Assembly (NCBI GenBank): GCA_034509735.1
Contig: JACGWO010000013.1
Span: 10,870,136-10,934,135, forward strand
Direction of reading: 5' to 3'
Source: Sesamum alatum
Taxonomy: Eukaryota > Streptophyta > Magnoliopsida > Lamiales > Pedaliaceae
Length of the DNA stretch: 64,000 bases
Part shown: piece by piece, positions 35,275 to 46,021 of the stretch
How positions within the stretch are numbered: the first letter of the stretch is position 1
How the letters are laid out: every line of letters begins with the position of its first letter
Translations under genes and position numbers: made by a program
The notes under the pieces: model-generated
Database searches by the model: none
Seen by the model: the letters and a program-made list of their open reading frames with translations, nothing else
Told to the model about the DNA's origin: nothing

Positions 35275-37505
35275 TGTTGGAATAGGTGACCAGAAAGCCA
35301 ATAGGTTTGGCAATTTGTAACCTATCCGACAACTTGATGTAAATGTAATATTATTATGTGATGAATAAGATGAGTGTTCGTCACCAATAGTACCTTCTTT
35401 GTTGCGCTCATCTTACATTTGTTAAACCGGTGTTTAACTTATATCGCAACAAAGCCCACAGACCATGGATAACAACTCGTGCAGTTGGGCCACGCATTGG
35501 ATGGTGGTCATGAAACCAACTGATTAAGAGTTGGGTCTGAAACGTTCCAAGTCGAGGACCTCGAGACAGGGCATCGAGAGTCCTATTGAGACTTGCGTCA
35601 AGAGTCGTGTTCATTGGATGAGTGCCGTGTTTCATCGGCGACAGGCGTGGGACGCCTACGCGATCTTGATGGGTTGGTCGACTGGGGTCGAGCCGACTGG
35701 ACTGACTCGCGGGGATCATCATATGGAAGCCTTGGAGGCTTGGTCGGTATGATTGGATTTCCCCGGTTCCGATAGTACGGGAGTAATCCTCAGACTTGAG
35801 GAATCATGGCAGTCATGTGCACAGGACGGCTGTATCTTGGATCTGGCGAGAGGTGATCATTCTATAAGATGATCATTATAAGCCTTGTCCAGTGCAGTTG
35901 GAATGTGTAGCGAGGACGGTGGATTCCAAGAAGAGGATCCGTCCCCTGTCAGTATATGACAGAGGTATCTCCTATGCACTCGGGAGACACGTACATGCTG
36001 TTTGAAGCTGTGGCCACAGTGGTTGGTCGAACAGGGAATGGTTTCCTGTGTCGATGCAATGAAGCATACGTAGCCTCGAGTATTAAGCATAGATGCCTAG
36101 TCAAGGATGGGAACCGACGCCCAATTCCATACCCTAGACCAAGGCCGGGAGACGGTAGACGGAAGAATCGTACCCGTAGGGAATCGGCGCCTAAATGTTC
36201 ACGCCAATTCACCTAGTCTCTAGTGCCATGGACCGTTGCTAGACGACCACCCATGGTAACGGGCCCTTGTGGGACACGGGCCCAAGTCTAGCTGAGGGTG
36301 AACCTAAAGGGTCACACACAAAATCACCGAGGAGGTTGAGAGATCGACTTGGAGTCAATCTCGAAGGATAAAATAAGTAATTGGATTACTTAAGGGAAAG
36401 TCCATTGGATGGACGGGCCGATATTGTATCGGGCTTTCATTTAATCGGTAAATTGGATTTTCGATTAAATATGGAAAGTTGAGATGTTGAGACGTTGGAT
36501 CTTTTAATTGGATTAAAAGATCAACGGGAATAATTTAAGTGGACATTAAATTGGATTTAATATTGGGTTCGTCGTAATTGGATTACGATAAAACCCAGTC
36601 CGTTAAATTATACCCGAGAGGAGAAATAATTCCTAATTTGGAATAGGAAGAAGTTGGACTTCTTCCCTTAATTAAACATAGCCGACATGCTCCCTTGGAG
36701 GAAGCAAAATCAGCCATGTTGCATGCTAGGTGGTATGTTGACTTGTCTTTTTTGGAAAGAGACAAATTAACTCCAATCAAGCTCTTCCCTTTTGGTATGA
36801 TTTGATCATACCATAAATTTTGGTAGGCTTGATTGAAGAATTGATGGTGATTGATTGGAATGAATCTAGACATCCTTGGATGAACCTAGACACATTCCAA
36901 TAATCACATTAATTATGTATATATATTAGAATATACAACACCTAGCATAAGTGATTCATTATTAATCTTTTTCCAGGAAAAAGAGAAGACAAAAATCCTC
37001 TCCTCTCTCTCAAAATTTCGTGCTCCTTCTCTCTCTTACACTTGTGTTTTTTCACTTGATTTTGAATCAAGAAGAAGAACAAAGTAAGTTTAAGAGAACA
37101 CTAATTCATAGTGTTCTTCTCTTAAACCGATTCCTTCCTAAACCCGTTCTTTTCTAGCAAGAAGAACGTGTGTTTCTTCCGGTGTGGTGTGGATCACCTT
37201 TGGAGAATCCATACGTTTGGATTTCGTGAGCATTCCGGAGAAGGAACAACGCTAGTAGCCGGGAGCATACGCTAAACAATCAAAGGTAACGGTTTATTAC
37301 GCTTTGATTGATTTCATTTTCATATCTATGCCCTATGTGTTTAAATATATGTTTTAATATTTACACATCCTACATCGAACGCCCGGTTGAGCACCCAAGG
37401 GTACACCCCTTGGGATTCGCGTATTTTGAATTTGATTTAAATTTTACGCACTTTCTCGCCTTTCTCGTTTCCGCTCGCGCTCCGGGCGGATCCGCTTGTC
37501 CTTCA
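35275..37505 (+). repeat. Element I LTR
   Basis: 2,231 bases, TGTTGGAATAGG to CCTTCA, followed by primer site. U3 hairpin arms are GGACCTCGA (35556-35564) and TCGAGAGTCC (35574-35583). It shares the CCATGG block but shows no TTGAC cluster. U5 carries TACATCGAAC (37371-37380). Confidence 0.9.
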
Positions 37506-37507
37506 AG

Positions 37508-37519
37508 TGGTATCAGAGC
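37508..37519 (+). promoter_or_regulatory. Primer-binding site of I
   Basis: TGGTATCAGAGC, two bases after the LTR rather than one. The following GTTCGATGTA (37523-37532) pairs perfectly with U5 TACATCGAAC. Both arms differ from D, F and C by one base, in compensating fashion. Confidence 0.9.
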
Positions 37520-39200
37520 CCGGTTCGATGTAAGGGGCATAGATCTATGTGTTTGGCATGATGTACTTGCTTTTTAAATGGCTTTATTGGCATGTTAGAT
37601 TACGTAAATATATGAATAATATGATGATTCAATTGTTTGGATTTAATGGACTTTTGGCATGCTTAATTTTGTTAGATTGGATCTAAAATTGCATGCTTAT
37701 TTTAAGAATAATATTAATTTTATTGTGCTGAAACAGTTTTTAAAAAAAAAAAAAAAAAATTTGGTCGGGCCGGCAGTGGCCGCGCGCAGGCGGGCGCCTG
37801 CGCGCGCGCCATGCGCGCGGACGCTGCGCACAGGCCGCGCGGCTGTGCGCAGCCGGCCACTGCTGGACGAGGGCCAGCGCGCGGCACAGCGCGCGCGGCG
37901 CTGCCCTGTGCGCGCGGCGGGCCGGCCAGCACAACGGCTGGGCCGTTTTGTGCCGCTTTTCGACTTTTTCCGGAAAATTCGATTTTCTGTATTTTCTGCA
38001 CAATATTCTGAAAATATGTTAATTTTGCATTTTTGATTTTGGGATAATTGGATTATTCTTTGAATTAAATTTGCTTAATTAATTTGGGGATTAATACATG
38101 CATTGGATGCATTGTTTAAAATGTCCATTAAATTTCAAATTTGAATTTTGCATATTATTTGTATATTTATGCTTTTGTGATGTTGGACATCACTTGGGTA
38201 TTTGGAATATCCATTGGTTATTTATGCATGATTATTTGGAATAATTATGTTATGTGAGTTGATGGAATCAACATGGGATGATCACAAAGCCCTAGACCTT
38301 GTGTATGGATGAATGAATGTTTATTTATTTTCTGTTGGGTGGGGCCTGCCTGCCTCTTGTTTTTGGGACTATCATCTCCCGTATTTTCAGCCTCATGATG
38401 TTAAGGCTTGTTTTCTTTATTACCGATGTATTACTTTCAGTTGTAATGAGAGTAGATAGGATTGGTGAGGTTTCAATTTTAACAAGGAATTGGAGTCGGA
38501 GACCCCAAGGAGGAGCATCAAGGCATGAAACAAGAGCACTAAAAGGCCCATTGGAATGACAATGGGTATATTACTATTGTAAGAATTTAGGACCACCCTA
38601 GACAGACCATAGACTCACTGCGGGCTCAGTGGGTCGCATAGGTTGGGCTTGTGATCATCCTAACAGGGGTATGCTATGTTTTTCTGCATGCGGCGTATTT
38701 ATTTATCGCTTTAAATATTGGATATTTATGCATGCTAAAACACAATAATGTGATGAGGTCTCGGTCATACAAAACTCTCATTTGGTTGGACCAAATTAAA
38801 TATTAGGCCCAGAACGGACTTTGGATCAAAATGGTATTTGGTCTGTCCGAGTCTTCCATCCACAGCAATGTGGTGAGGAAGCTACCACTACCCAAGTGTG
38901 GTCTCACGAGTCGTGGCACACTTGGACTAGGGGAAAGCTGCACTATTGTTGTGAACAAAAAGACTGCGCTCGCTGTTTCCCTGTCTCACGAGTCGTGGGG
39001 GGCGACAGTTTGAGGCATGATTTGGTTGATGGGTCGGGCCCAACACTGAGTAACATGGTTCGCTTGGAGTCCTCGGGACCATGTGAATAGGTGAGGCAAA
39101 ATATCTTGGGAATCTCATTGGATGAGAATGGTATTGGATATCTCCCACAAGGTCTTCTTCATGTGAATCGTAAAAGCGGGGCATGGATAAGGACTAAAGA
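37520..39200 (+). other. Element I leader with structured RNA candidate
   Basis: Long-range arms at 38276-38292 and 38645-38660. Palindromes CACGAGTCGTG at 38905-38915 and 38987-38997. The first has a perfect 9-base outer stem, CCAAGTGTG (38892-38900) with CACACTTGG (38917-38925). A poly-A run of 18 bases (37742-37759) sits just before the GC tract. Confidence 0.78.
37765..37950 (+). repeat. GC tract (I)
   Basis: About 185 bases of nearly pure G+C. Perfect inverted arms CGCGCAGGCG and CGCCTGCGCG (37783-37804) are separated by GG. Confidence 0.75.
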
Positions 39201-39214
39201 TGTGTTCATGATGC

Positions 39215-39628
39215 ACCGTCTGTTGAGAGTTGTTTTGGAAGGCTAAAGCGATACTAGCTTCCAGAGCATAAGTGAAAACCAGTTAGTCTCAAAGGTATGC
39301 ACAGTCAGGCCCAATGACAAGTGCATCGGATAGTGGTCACTGATGAAGACCGCGTCCATAGGATGGACGTGGCGCCTAGCACGACCAAGCCATGTTCGCC
39401 TATATGGCTAGCAACTTGGCTATGGGAGTATTGGCACGAGATCTCATCACAAGATCCACAAAATATTCTTAGACAACCACCATCTCTAGGAGGCAATGGT
39501 GGATAGAGGTAACACAGTTAGACCGTATTGCTTCTCAAGAAAATATAAGTGGACTCACAATACCTTAGTCAGTATCGTAGATTACTCATACTCAGAGGAT
39601 TCTGAACAAAGTGGGTAATTGACTTATT
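39215..39628 (+). pseudogene. pol: Element D RNase H remnant
   Basis: DNA similarity to E's RH resumes at TTTGGAAGGCTAAAGCGATA (the GFSDAS region) and continues through the regions of HHRSKHILRR and GRGDVRVDRV to the polypurine tract, without a usable frame. The segment between the RT-RH linker and this point is missing. Confidence 0.78.
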
Positions 39629-39643
39629 GGTCAAGTGGGAGAT
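39629..39643 (+). promoter_or_regulatory. Polypurine tract of element D
   Basis: GGTCAAGTGGGAGAT, intact despite the decayed coding region beside it. Confidence 0.85.
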
Positions 39644-41884
39644 TGTTAGAATAGGTGACCAGAAAGTCAATGGTATTGGCTGTTTTGAGAAACCATTCGT
39701 CAATCTGTGAACAAGTAATATTATGTTAATGAATGTAGTAAGGACTCATAGGCATGAGTTTGTTGTACTTACTGCTTGCATCGTTACAATGTCACAACAA
39801 AACGCCCACAGACTGAAATAACATTTCGGGAAATTGGAACTACGCTTGGAGGTAGGTTCATGAAAATCAGTTTCGCCGAATCAGTCTGAAATACTCCAAG
39901 TCAAAGGAATCTCGAGACAGGGCATCGAGAATCCATTTGAGACTTGCACTAAGCATCTGTTGTCGTTGTTTCATCGACGGGTGACGAGGATCGTCTAAGC
40001 AGTGTTAGTGGGTCGGCCTGCTGGGAGCGGCCGACTGAGGTGACTCGCGGGAATCGTCATATAGAAGCTACTTGGGCTTGGTCGGTATGACTCGTATTCC
40101 CGGTTCCGATAGTACGGGATTAGTCCTCGGACTTGAGGATCACGGCAGTCCCCTACATACTAAGGCTGTATCTTGGATCTGGTGAAATTTGACCGATTAT
40201 ATCACATGGTCATCATAAGCCTCGTCCAGTGCAGTCGGAGTATGTAAGAACGGTGAATTCCAAGATAGGATCTGTCCCCTGTCAAAGGATATGACAGCAA
40301 TATCTCCTATGCGCTCGGAGATGGTTTAGACTCACAAAGTCTATGGCCATAGCACTTGATGTAGTGGGAAAGGATTTCCTACGTCGAGTTAAACCTATCT
40401 CGAGCATTATGCATAGTTGCCTAGTCAACGATGGAACCGACCCCTAGACTAAAGGCCGGGAGACAGGCGACAGTAGGACCGTACCCGTACGTATCGAGCG
40501 TCGGTAGGACCGCACCTGCGTATAACTCGGAGCCTAAATGTTCACACCATAAATTCACCTAGTCTCTAGTGCCATGGACCGTTGCTAGATGGCCACCCAT
40601 GGTAACGGACTACTTTGGTTATGAAATAACAAAAAGTAGGTCCAAGTCTAGCTGAAAGGTGAACCTAAAGAGTCACACCCGCTACACCAAATGAAAGGGA
40701 ATTAATTTGGAACTAATTCCGGGAGAAGGTTTAACTTAATGGAATTAAATTATACTTCTTGGAGATTCAAAGCCCCGATGAATTATTTGGAATAATCGGG
40801 GTTGAGTTCATAAATTAGATTTATGAATTTTATAAAAGCATGGGCTTTCCCTTTAATTAGATTAAGGGTCAATTAATTAATTAGTGGGCTTGGTATATTA
40901 AATAGGATTTAATATAAAGTCCATGGGACTATTTAATTTAGAATTAAATAATCCGATTCTATGGAATTAATTAATGGGCTTGGTATATTAAATAGGATTT
41001 AATATAAAGTCCATGGGACTATTTAATTTAGAATTAAATAAGTCCTTTCCATTAATTAATTAATGGGCTTAGTATATTAAATATGATTTAATATAAAGTC
41101 CATGGGAATATTTAATTTAGAATTAAATAGGCCCATTCCATAAAGCCCATCAAAATGGATGGACAAGATTTGATCTAGAGAATAATGAGATGAAGGCCAT
41201 GATTAATTTGACTTAATCAAAGCCTAATTTGACTAGGATTTGACTAGGTCAAAATCCTAGTCAAAGTGTGTCTCTTTGGAAGAGTTTGAAAAGGAATAGG
41301 AATTCCATCTTCTATAAATACTTAAAAAACACACACTCACACCTTACTATTCTCTACAACTCTCATCTCTCATCTCTCTCAATATTTTCGTCCACCCCTC
41401 TTTCTTCTCCAAGAATACTACTTTGTTCTTCTTGATTTATTCAAGTTAAGAACATAAGAGACATTGATTGCGTTATTTCATAGCGTGTATCGATGTCTCT
41501 TCTCCCCAAATTATTTCTTGCTAGTACAAGGGTTGTTTGCTTTCCGGTGGAGCGAGTGAGATGATTTAGAGGGTCTCTTCTTTGAGATCTTCGTGCAAAA
41601 CGGGGAACAATGCACGTAGCCGAAACGAAGACAAAACTACAACCGGGTAGGTTCTTTAATTTCGTTTTTTTTCGGTTTCAATTCTATGGCCTCCATGTTG
41701 TTGTTTTATTGAACATGAGATACACCGAACGCCCGGGAGAATCAAGGGCACACCCCTTGATTCGTTTATGTATGTTTTGCATTATTTAAATTCCATTTAA
41801 TTATGCTTTGTAATTTTATTACGTACTATTTCGCGCTTCCGCTATTCGCGTTAATCTCCCGGGCCAATCCACATATTTCTTTCA
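39644..41884 (+). repeat. Element D 3' LTR
   Basis: 2,241 bases, TGTTAGAATAGG to TTTCA. It differs from the 5' LTR by only scattered substitutions and single-base indels in the stretches compared by eye, which indicates recent insertion. Confidence 0.95.
40886..41152 (+). repeat. Three-unit 90-base repeat in D LTR U3
   Basis: Units start at 40886, 40976 and 41065, each running from GGGCTTGGTATATTAAATA to a TAATTTAGAATTAAATA palindromic end. D's 5' LTR has the same three, and the LTR of G has five. Confidence 0.9.
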
Positions 41885-41889
41885 CTAAA

Positions 41890-42244
41890 GAGGTGGAGTT
41901 TAAAGAGGATTAAACTCTTCCTCTATATATACCCCTAGCCTTGCACCTTTTGAAGGATGATGAAATTCCAACACACACACAACACACACTCGTCTCTCTC
42001 CCTCTTACCTCTTGTCCGCCCCCTCTCTCTCTACAAGAAATATATTTTCTTGTTCTTTTGTTTCTTGGAACACTAGAAGATTGATGAATCAATACCGTTA
42101 AATTCATAACGTGTTGTTGATTCATCCACTCCAAAAATCATACTTGTTCGTTGCTAGCACAACGTGCAAGATACGTGGGTGGATCGTGTGTCACGATTTG
42201 GAGGGTCTCCAGAACGAGATCTTGGTGCAAAACGGGGAACAACG
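41890..42244 (+). repeat. Element E 3' LTR, second part
   Basis: Resumes E's LTR after D, including E's TATA region and the CT-rich start of the transcript. It is cut at CAACG (42240-42244) by a solo LTR. Confidence 0.93.
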
Positions 42245-44235
42245 TGAAAGATTATGTGGATCGTCCCGGGAAAAGCGCGAATGCGGAAGCGCGGTATAAT
42301 TAAAAAATAAATGCGGAATTTAAACATGCTTTTAAATTAAAACACGTTTCAAAGGGTGTGCCTTTGAAATTTCCCGGGCGTTCGGTGTATCTCATGAACG
42401 AATAACATAAAATAAATCATGGAGGCCATAGGGTTGGAAAAATAAAAGAGGACGAAAAACATAAACGAGACCTACCCGTTGTCGTTTTCGTCTTCAACGG
42501 CTACACGCGTTGTTCCCCGTTTTGCACCAAGATCTCGTCTTGAGACCCTCCAAATCGTGACACACGATCCACCCACGTATCTTGCACGTCGTGCTAGCAA
42601 CGAACAAGTTTATGTTTTTGGAGTGGATGAATCAATAACACATTATTGATTAATGGTATTGATTCATCAAGTTCTTAATGTTCCAAGAACAAAAAGAACC
42701 AAGAAAATATTTCTTGGAGAGGGAGAGAGAATCGGACGAGAGAGAGGGAGAGAGAATCCATGTGTGTGTGTGTAGTAGTGTGTGTGTTGGAGATTCATCA
42801 TCATCATGTAAATTGTAGGATGCTAGGGGTTTTATATAGAAGAGGAGTTTTAATCCTCTTTAAACTCCTCTTTTAAAGAACTCTAATTTGACTAGGATTT
42901 TGACCTAGTCAAAGTCCTAGTCAAACTAGTGTTTTGACCTAGTCAAAACGATCCTAGCCATCCATCTCTCCCATTAATCTCAACCGTTGATTTGATTTAA
43001 TTTAATTTAATGGAAAATATTTAAAACCTATTTAAATATTTCCAAGAGGCTAAAATAAATATAAATATTATTTAAGCCCATTAAATAAATCCTTTTGATA
43101 AATCCAATTTATCAATTTAATTCCTTCTATCAAATAGAAAGAATTATTTCTCCAAGAAAAAATAAAGGTCCCGATTAAATCTAATTTAATCATTCCTTCA
43201 CTCCAATATTTAATTCCAAATTAAATATTTAATTGTGTGTGGATAGTGTTGACTCTTTAGGTTCACCATTCAGCTAGACTTGGTCGGATTCCTAGAATCC
43301 GTCCGTTACCATGGGTGGCCATCTAGCAACGGTCCATGGCACTAGAGACTAGGTGAAATATTCAGGGATGAACATTTAGGCTCTAACAGTACACTTGTCC
43401 TTCTGTCTTCGGTCTCATCACTTAGTGTCTAGGGCACGGAAAATGCAGGTACCCATTTTGGACCTAAGTGTCCGGTCTGTCCTCACTAAACGCCGCAAGG
43501 GAATCCTTCCCTTCTGTTCAGTCACTGTGGCCACAGTTTTAGGGACAAGACCTAGAGTATACATGAGACTCAACTGCCAAAACCTATTGACAGGAGACAG
43601 ATCCTTTCTTGGAAACTACTGTCACTTTGCACACCAGAACTGCACTAGACATGGCTTATGACTACCAAAGAGAATTCTGGCAATCTCTCACCATATCTAA
43701 GATACAGCCCTGATGTACAGGTAAACTCAGCAATTCCTCAAGTCAAAGGACTTGACCTGTACCGTTGAACCGGGAATACTCGTCATACCTTGCAGACCAT
43801 ACTCAAGGTCCTCCGTAAGACGGTTCCCGCGAGTCACCTCAGTCAGCTGCGTCCTCGCATGCTAACCACTAACACTGCTTAGACGATCCTCGTCACCCGT
43901 CGATGAAACACGACAGCAGATGCTTAGTGCAAGTCTCAAATGGAATCCCGGTACCCATTTTCGGGATTCCTTGACTTGGAGATTTCCCGGACTGATTCGG
44001 GAAGACTGATTCCATGGACCTACCTCCAAGCGTAGTCCCAGTCCCCGAAATTGATTCTCAGTCCGTGGGCTTTGTTTGCGTAGTGAACAGATATAGAAAA
44101 GTGAACACAAACAAAGTAATGCCAAATGAAATTCACTTCTTTATTCATTAATGATTTATCAAAATACCTATAATTGTCTAGACATAGGTTACATATACCC
44201 GCCAAAATTGGCTTACATGGTCACCTATTCTAACA
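42245..44235 (-). mobile_element. Solo LTR inside element E's 3' LTR
   Basis: 1,991 bases from TGAAAGATTATG to CTAACA, flanked by CAACG (42240-42244 and 44236-44240), with no internal sequence. It is of the F subfamily. Confidence 0.94.
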
Positions 44236-44240
44236 CAACG

Positions 44241-44501
44241 CATGTAGCCGTTGAAGACGAAAACGACAACGGGTAGGTCTCGTTTTAATTTTTTGTCTCT
44301 TTTATTTTTTTCTCCTTATGGCCTCCATGACTATTGCATGTTCTTTATATCATGAGATTTACCGAACACCCGGGAATCTCAAGGGTACACCGCTTGAGCG
44401 TGTTCTTTATTTATTAAAGCATGCTTTAAATTTTCGTATTTTATTTTATACCGCACTTCCGCATTCACGCAATTTCCCGGGACGATCCACGATTCCTTTC
44501 A
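44241..44501 (+). repeat. Element E 3' LTR, third part
   Basis: U5 end of E, finishing TTTCA at 44501. TCCTT (44502-44506) repeats the left target site. Confidence 0.95.
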
Positions 44502-44506
44502 TCCTT

Positions 44507-44889
44507 AGTGGTCCACATACGTCTGTGTGGACCAAGTCCAACAGACCTGTGGCAAGCCTGCTTTGTCCTACAAAGGGCTTTTTGGTCATTTTCCCTCTAA
44601 GACAGGATTCGCAAGTTGGTAGCTCACTCAAGTCCGCTACCTCTAGGTTCTTTGAGTCTACCAATTTCTTCATCCTATCTTGGGAAATGTGACCTAGCCT
44701 TGTGTGCCACAATTGTGTGTTCCCGTTATTATCTATTTTCCATTTGTGTTGAGCGTTTAGAATGAAGTTCGTTTGTTGTAAGATATAGAGGCCGTTATTA
44801 AGTGTACCAAGCAGATGAGCAATACCACACTTCATCAAATAAAAGCAATTTTTATTGATCATAAACTCATATCCATTATTGTCTAACAA
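44507..44889 (-). pseudogene. pol: Element B protease C-terminus and integrase zinc region
   Basis: Reads from the protease end (CFYLMKCGIAHLLGTL) into the integrase HHCC region (LWHTRLGHISQDRMKKL, then CESC) and HTDVCGP with the first catalytic Asp. It is cut at 44507 by E and continues at 14968. An apparent open frame past 44507 into E's LTR is an insertion artefact. Confidence 0.88.
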
Positions 44890-45230
44890 TGGAATGGAAT
44901 GATGTTTCTAATCATGCTAAGTACATAATAAACTTGCTCTAATTCTATACTAATACGACCACTAACTACTAGAGTGGCGGATCCTACTGCTTCTGCCGAG
45001 ATGGCCTTGCCATTCCCAAGCTTTAGGATCATATCCCCGCTACTCATTTTTCTGCTTCTTTTCAGCACCTGCAAATCATTGCAAATGTGAGCTCCACAGC
45101 TGGTATCTAATACCCAAGAGGCAGTGTTAGTAACCATATTAACCTCAATCACAAAGATACCTTGTTTTGGAGAGGAGTTTGGGGCAATCCCTTTTTCAAT
45201 GCCCGTTCTCACGGCAATTGATACATATGT
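44883..45230 (-). pseudogene. pol: Element B zinc knuckle and protease
   Basis: Open frame from the knuckle end through the active-site context VLDTSCGAHICND. The catalytic triplet is Asp-Thr-Ser (codons 45107-45099), the same change as in E. The frame is lost near 44900 at IIPFHC. Confidence 0.84.
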
Positions 45231-46021
45231 CATATGCCCTCGACTGTTGCTTTGAGTCAACCTTCCCCTTTCCTTTGCCTTTCCCCATTTTGGCAATGGG
45301 AACACTCTTAGTGTTGGTAGCTGCTTCGATGGCTTTCCCTTTCCCTTCTTCCTTTTTCCAACGTTCGGCACCCTTGCCTTCGTTTTGGAGTCGAGCATCT
45401 CCAAACAATACCGACGGCGTTAAACTTTTTGGTTGTTGCCTCGTATTGCACCAACATATTGATTAACTCATGAATACCCTTCTCAAGTGTGTTCATGTTG
45501 TAGTTAACAATGAATTGGTCGAAGGAGGGTGGGAGAGACTGAAGGATCACATCTATGTATGTCTCGTTATCGAGCCCCGCCTTGAGGTCCTCGAGCTTTT
45601 CCACCAAGTAAGCATCTTGACCCATGCTCTTGTACAGAGGACCCTTCAGTCATTTTAGTTCCAAAGAACGCCTTCGTCGCGACATACCTAGTATGCCGGT
45701 CCGGGACTACATAGCAATCTTTCTGGCGAGCCATAATGGTAGGGACATCATCTAGCCTTTCATACTGCTTCTGAATCTCATTCGTCATAGAGGCAAGTAT
45801 GACGCAACGGACTCACCGGTTATCCTTATACCAAGTCTTGAACGTATCACGTTCTTCTGGCGTGGATCCTTCCGACAAGGTCCTAGGGAATGGCTCGTCC
45901 ATGACATAGTCTTGGTTCTCGTAATCGAGGACTATACTCAGATTGCGCAACCAGTCGTTGTAAATTGGTTCCATTAAACTTGTTGGTCTCAATTATGGTT
46001 TGAAAATGGGTTCTTAGACAT
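45200..46021 (-). pseudogene. gag: Element B gag
   Basis: Gag ATG at 46021-46019 (MSKNP), but a one-base gain gives a stop ten codons later. The rest is spread over three frames: 45567-45788 (QKQYERLDDVPTIMARQKD), 45308-45625 (ETYIDVILQSLPPSFDQFIVNY) and 45196-45408 (basic region with half a knuckle). Confidence 0.82.

Larger units (their letters stand above)
35275..39200 (+). mobile_element. Element I: LTR plus leader, truncated at its 3' side
   Basis: An LTR of the H type followed by primer site and leader, then cut. There is no gag and no 3' LTR of its own, and the left 5 bases (GAGTA) are not repeated at the right junction. The leader has an internal loss near 39186 and meets D's RNase H remnant at about 39200-39230. 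Either I inserted and lost its 3' part together with part of D's RH, or it was joined by template switching. Confidence 0.8.
24273..41884 (+). mobile_element. Element D: copia element with young LTRs and a decayed interior
   Basis: Flanked by CTAAA (24268-24272 and 41885-41889). The two LTRs are nearly identical by eye, and the primer site and polypurine tract are intact. By contrast gag-pol (32749-35274 and 39215-39628) is riddled with stops and shifts, and a foreign LTR plus leader (I) sits in it without target duplications. Element C is inserted in the 5' LTR. D without C is about 13.6 kb. This looks like a non-autonomous element copied by another element's proteins. Confidence 0.93.
14969..44501 (+). 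mobile_element. Element E: copia retrotransposon holding two further insertions
   Basis: Flanked by TCCTT at 14964-14968 and 44502-44506. It has a 5' LTR, primer site, leader, gag-pol remnants, polypurine tract and a 3' LTR in three pieces. Element D and a solo LTR interrupt the 3' LTR. Removing them gives an element of about 9.9 kb with LTRs of 1,980 bases, plus a 184-base tandem duplication in the 5' LTR. The host sequence closes perfectly onto B's integrase when E is removed. Confidence 0.96.

Noticed and set aside
35278..35300. Taking the LTR at 35275 as the 3' LTR of D
   Set aside because: It is followed by a primer site and leader, not preceded by a polypurine tract, and its sequence is H-type. 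The D-type 3' LTR with its polypurine tract is at 39644.
44446..44889. Open frame running from B integrase into E's LTR (ending GKLRECGSAV)
   Set aside because: The last part is an accidental read-through across the insertion junction at 44501-44506, not a fusion gene.
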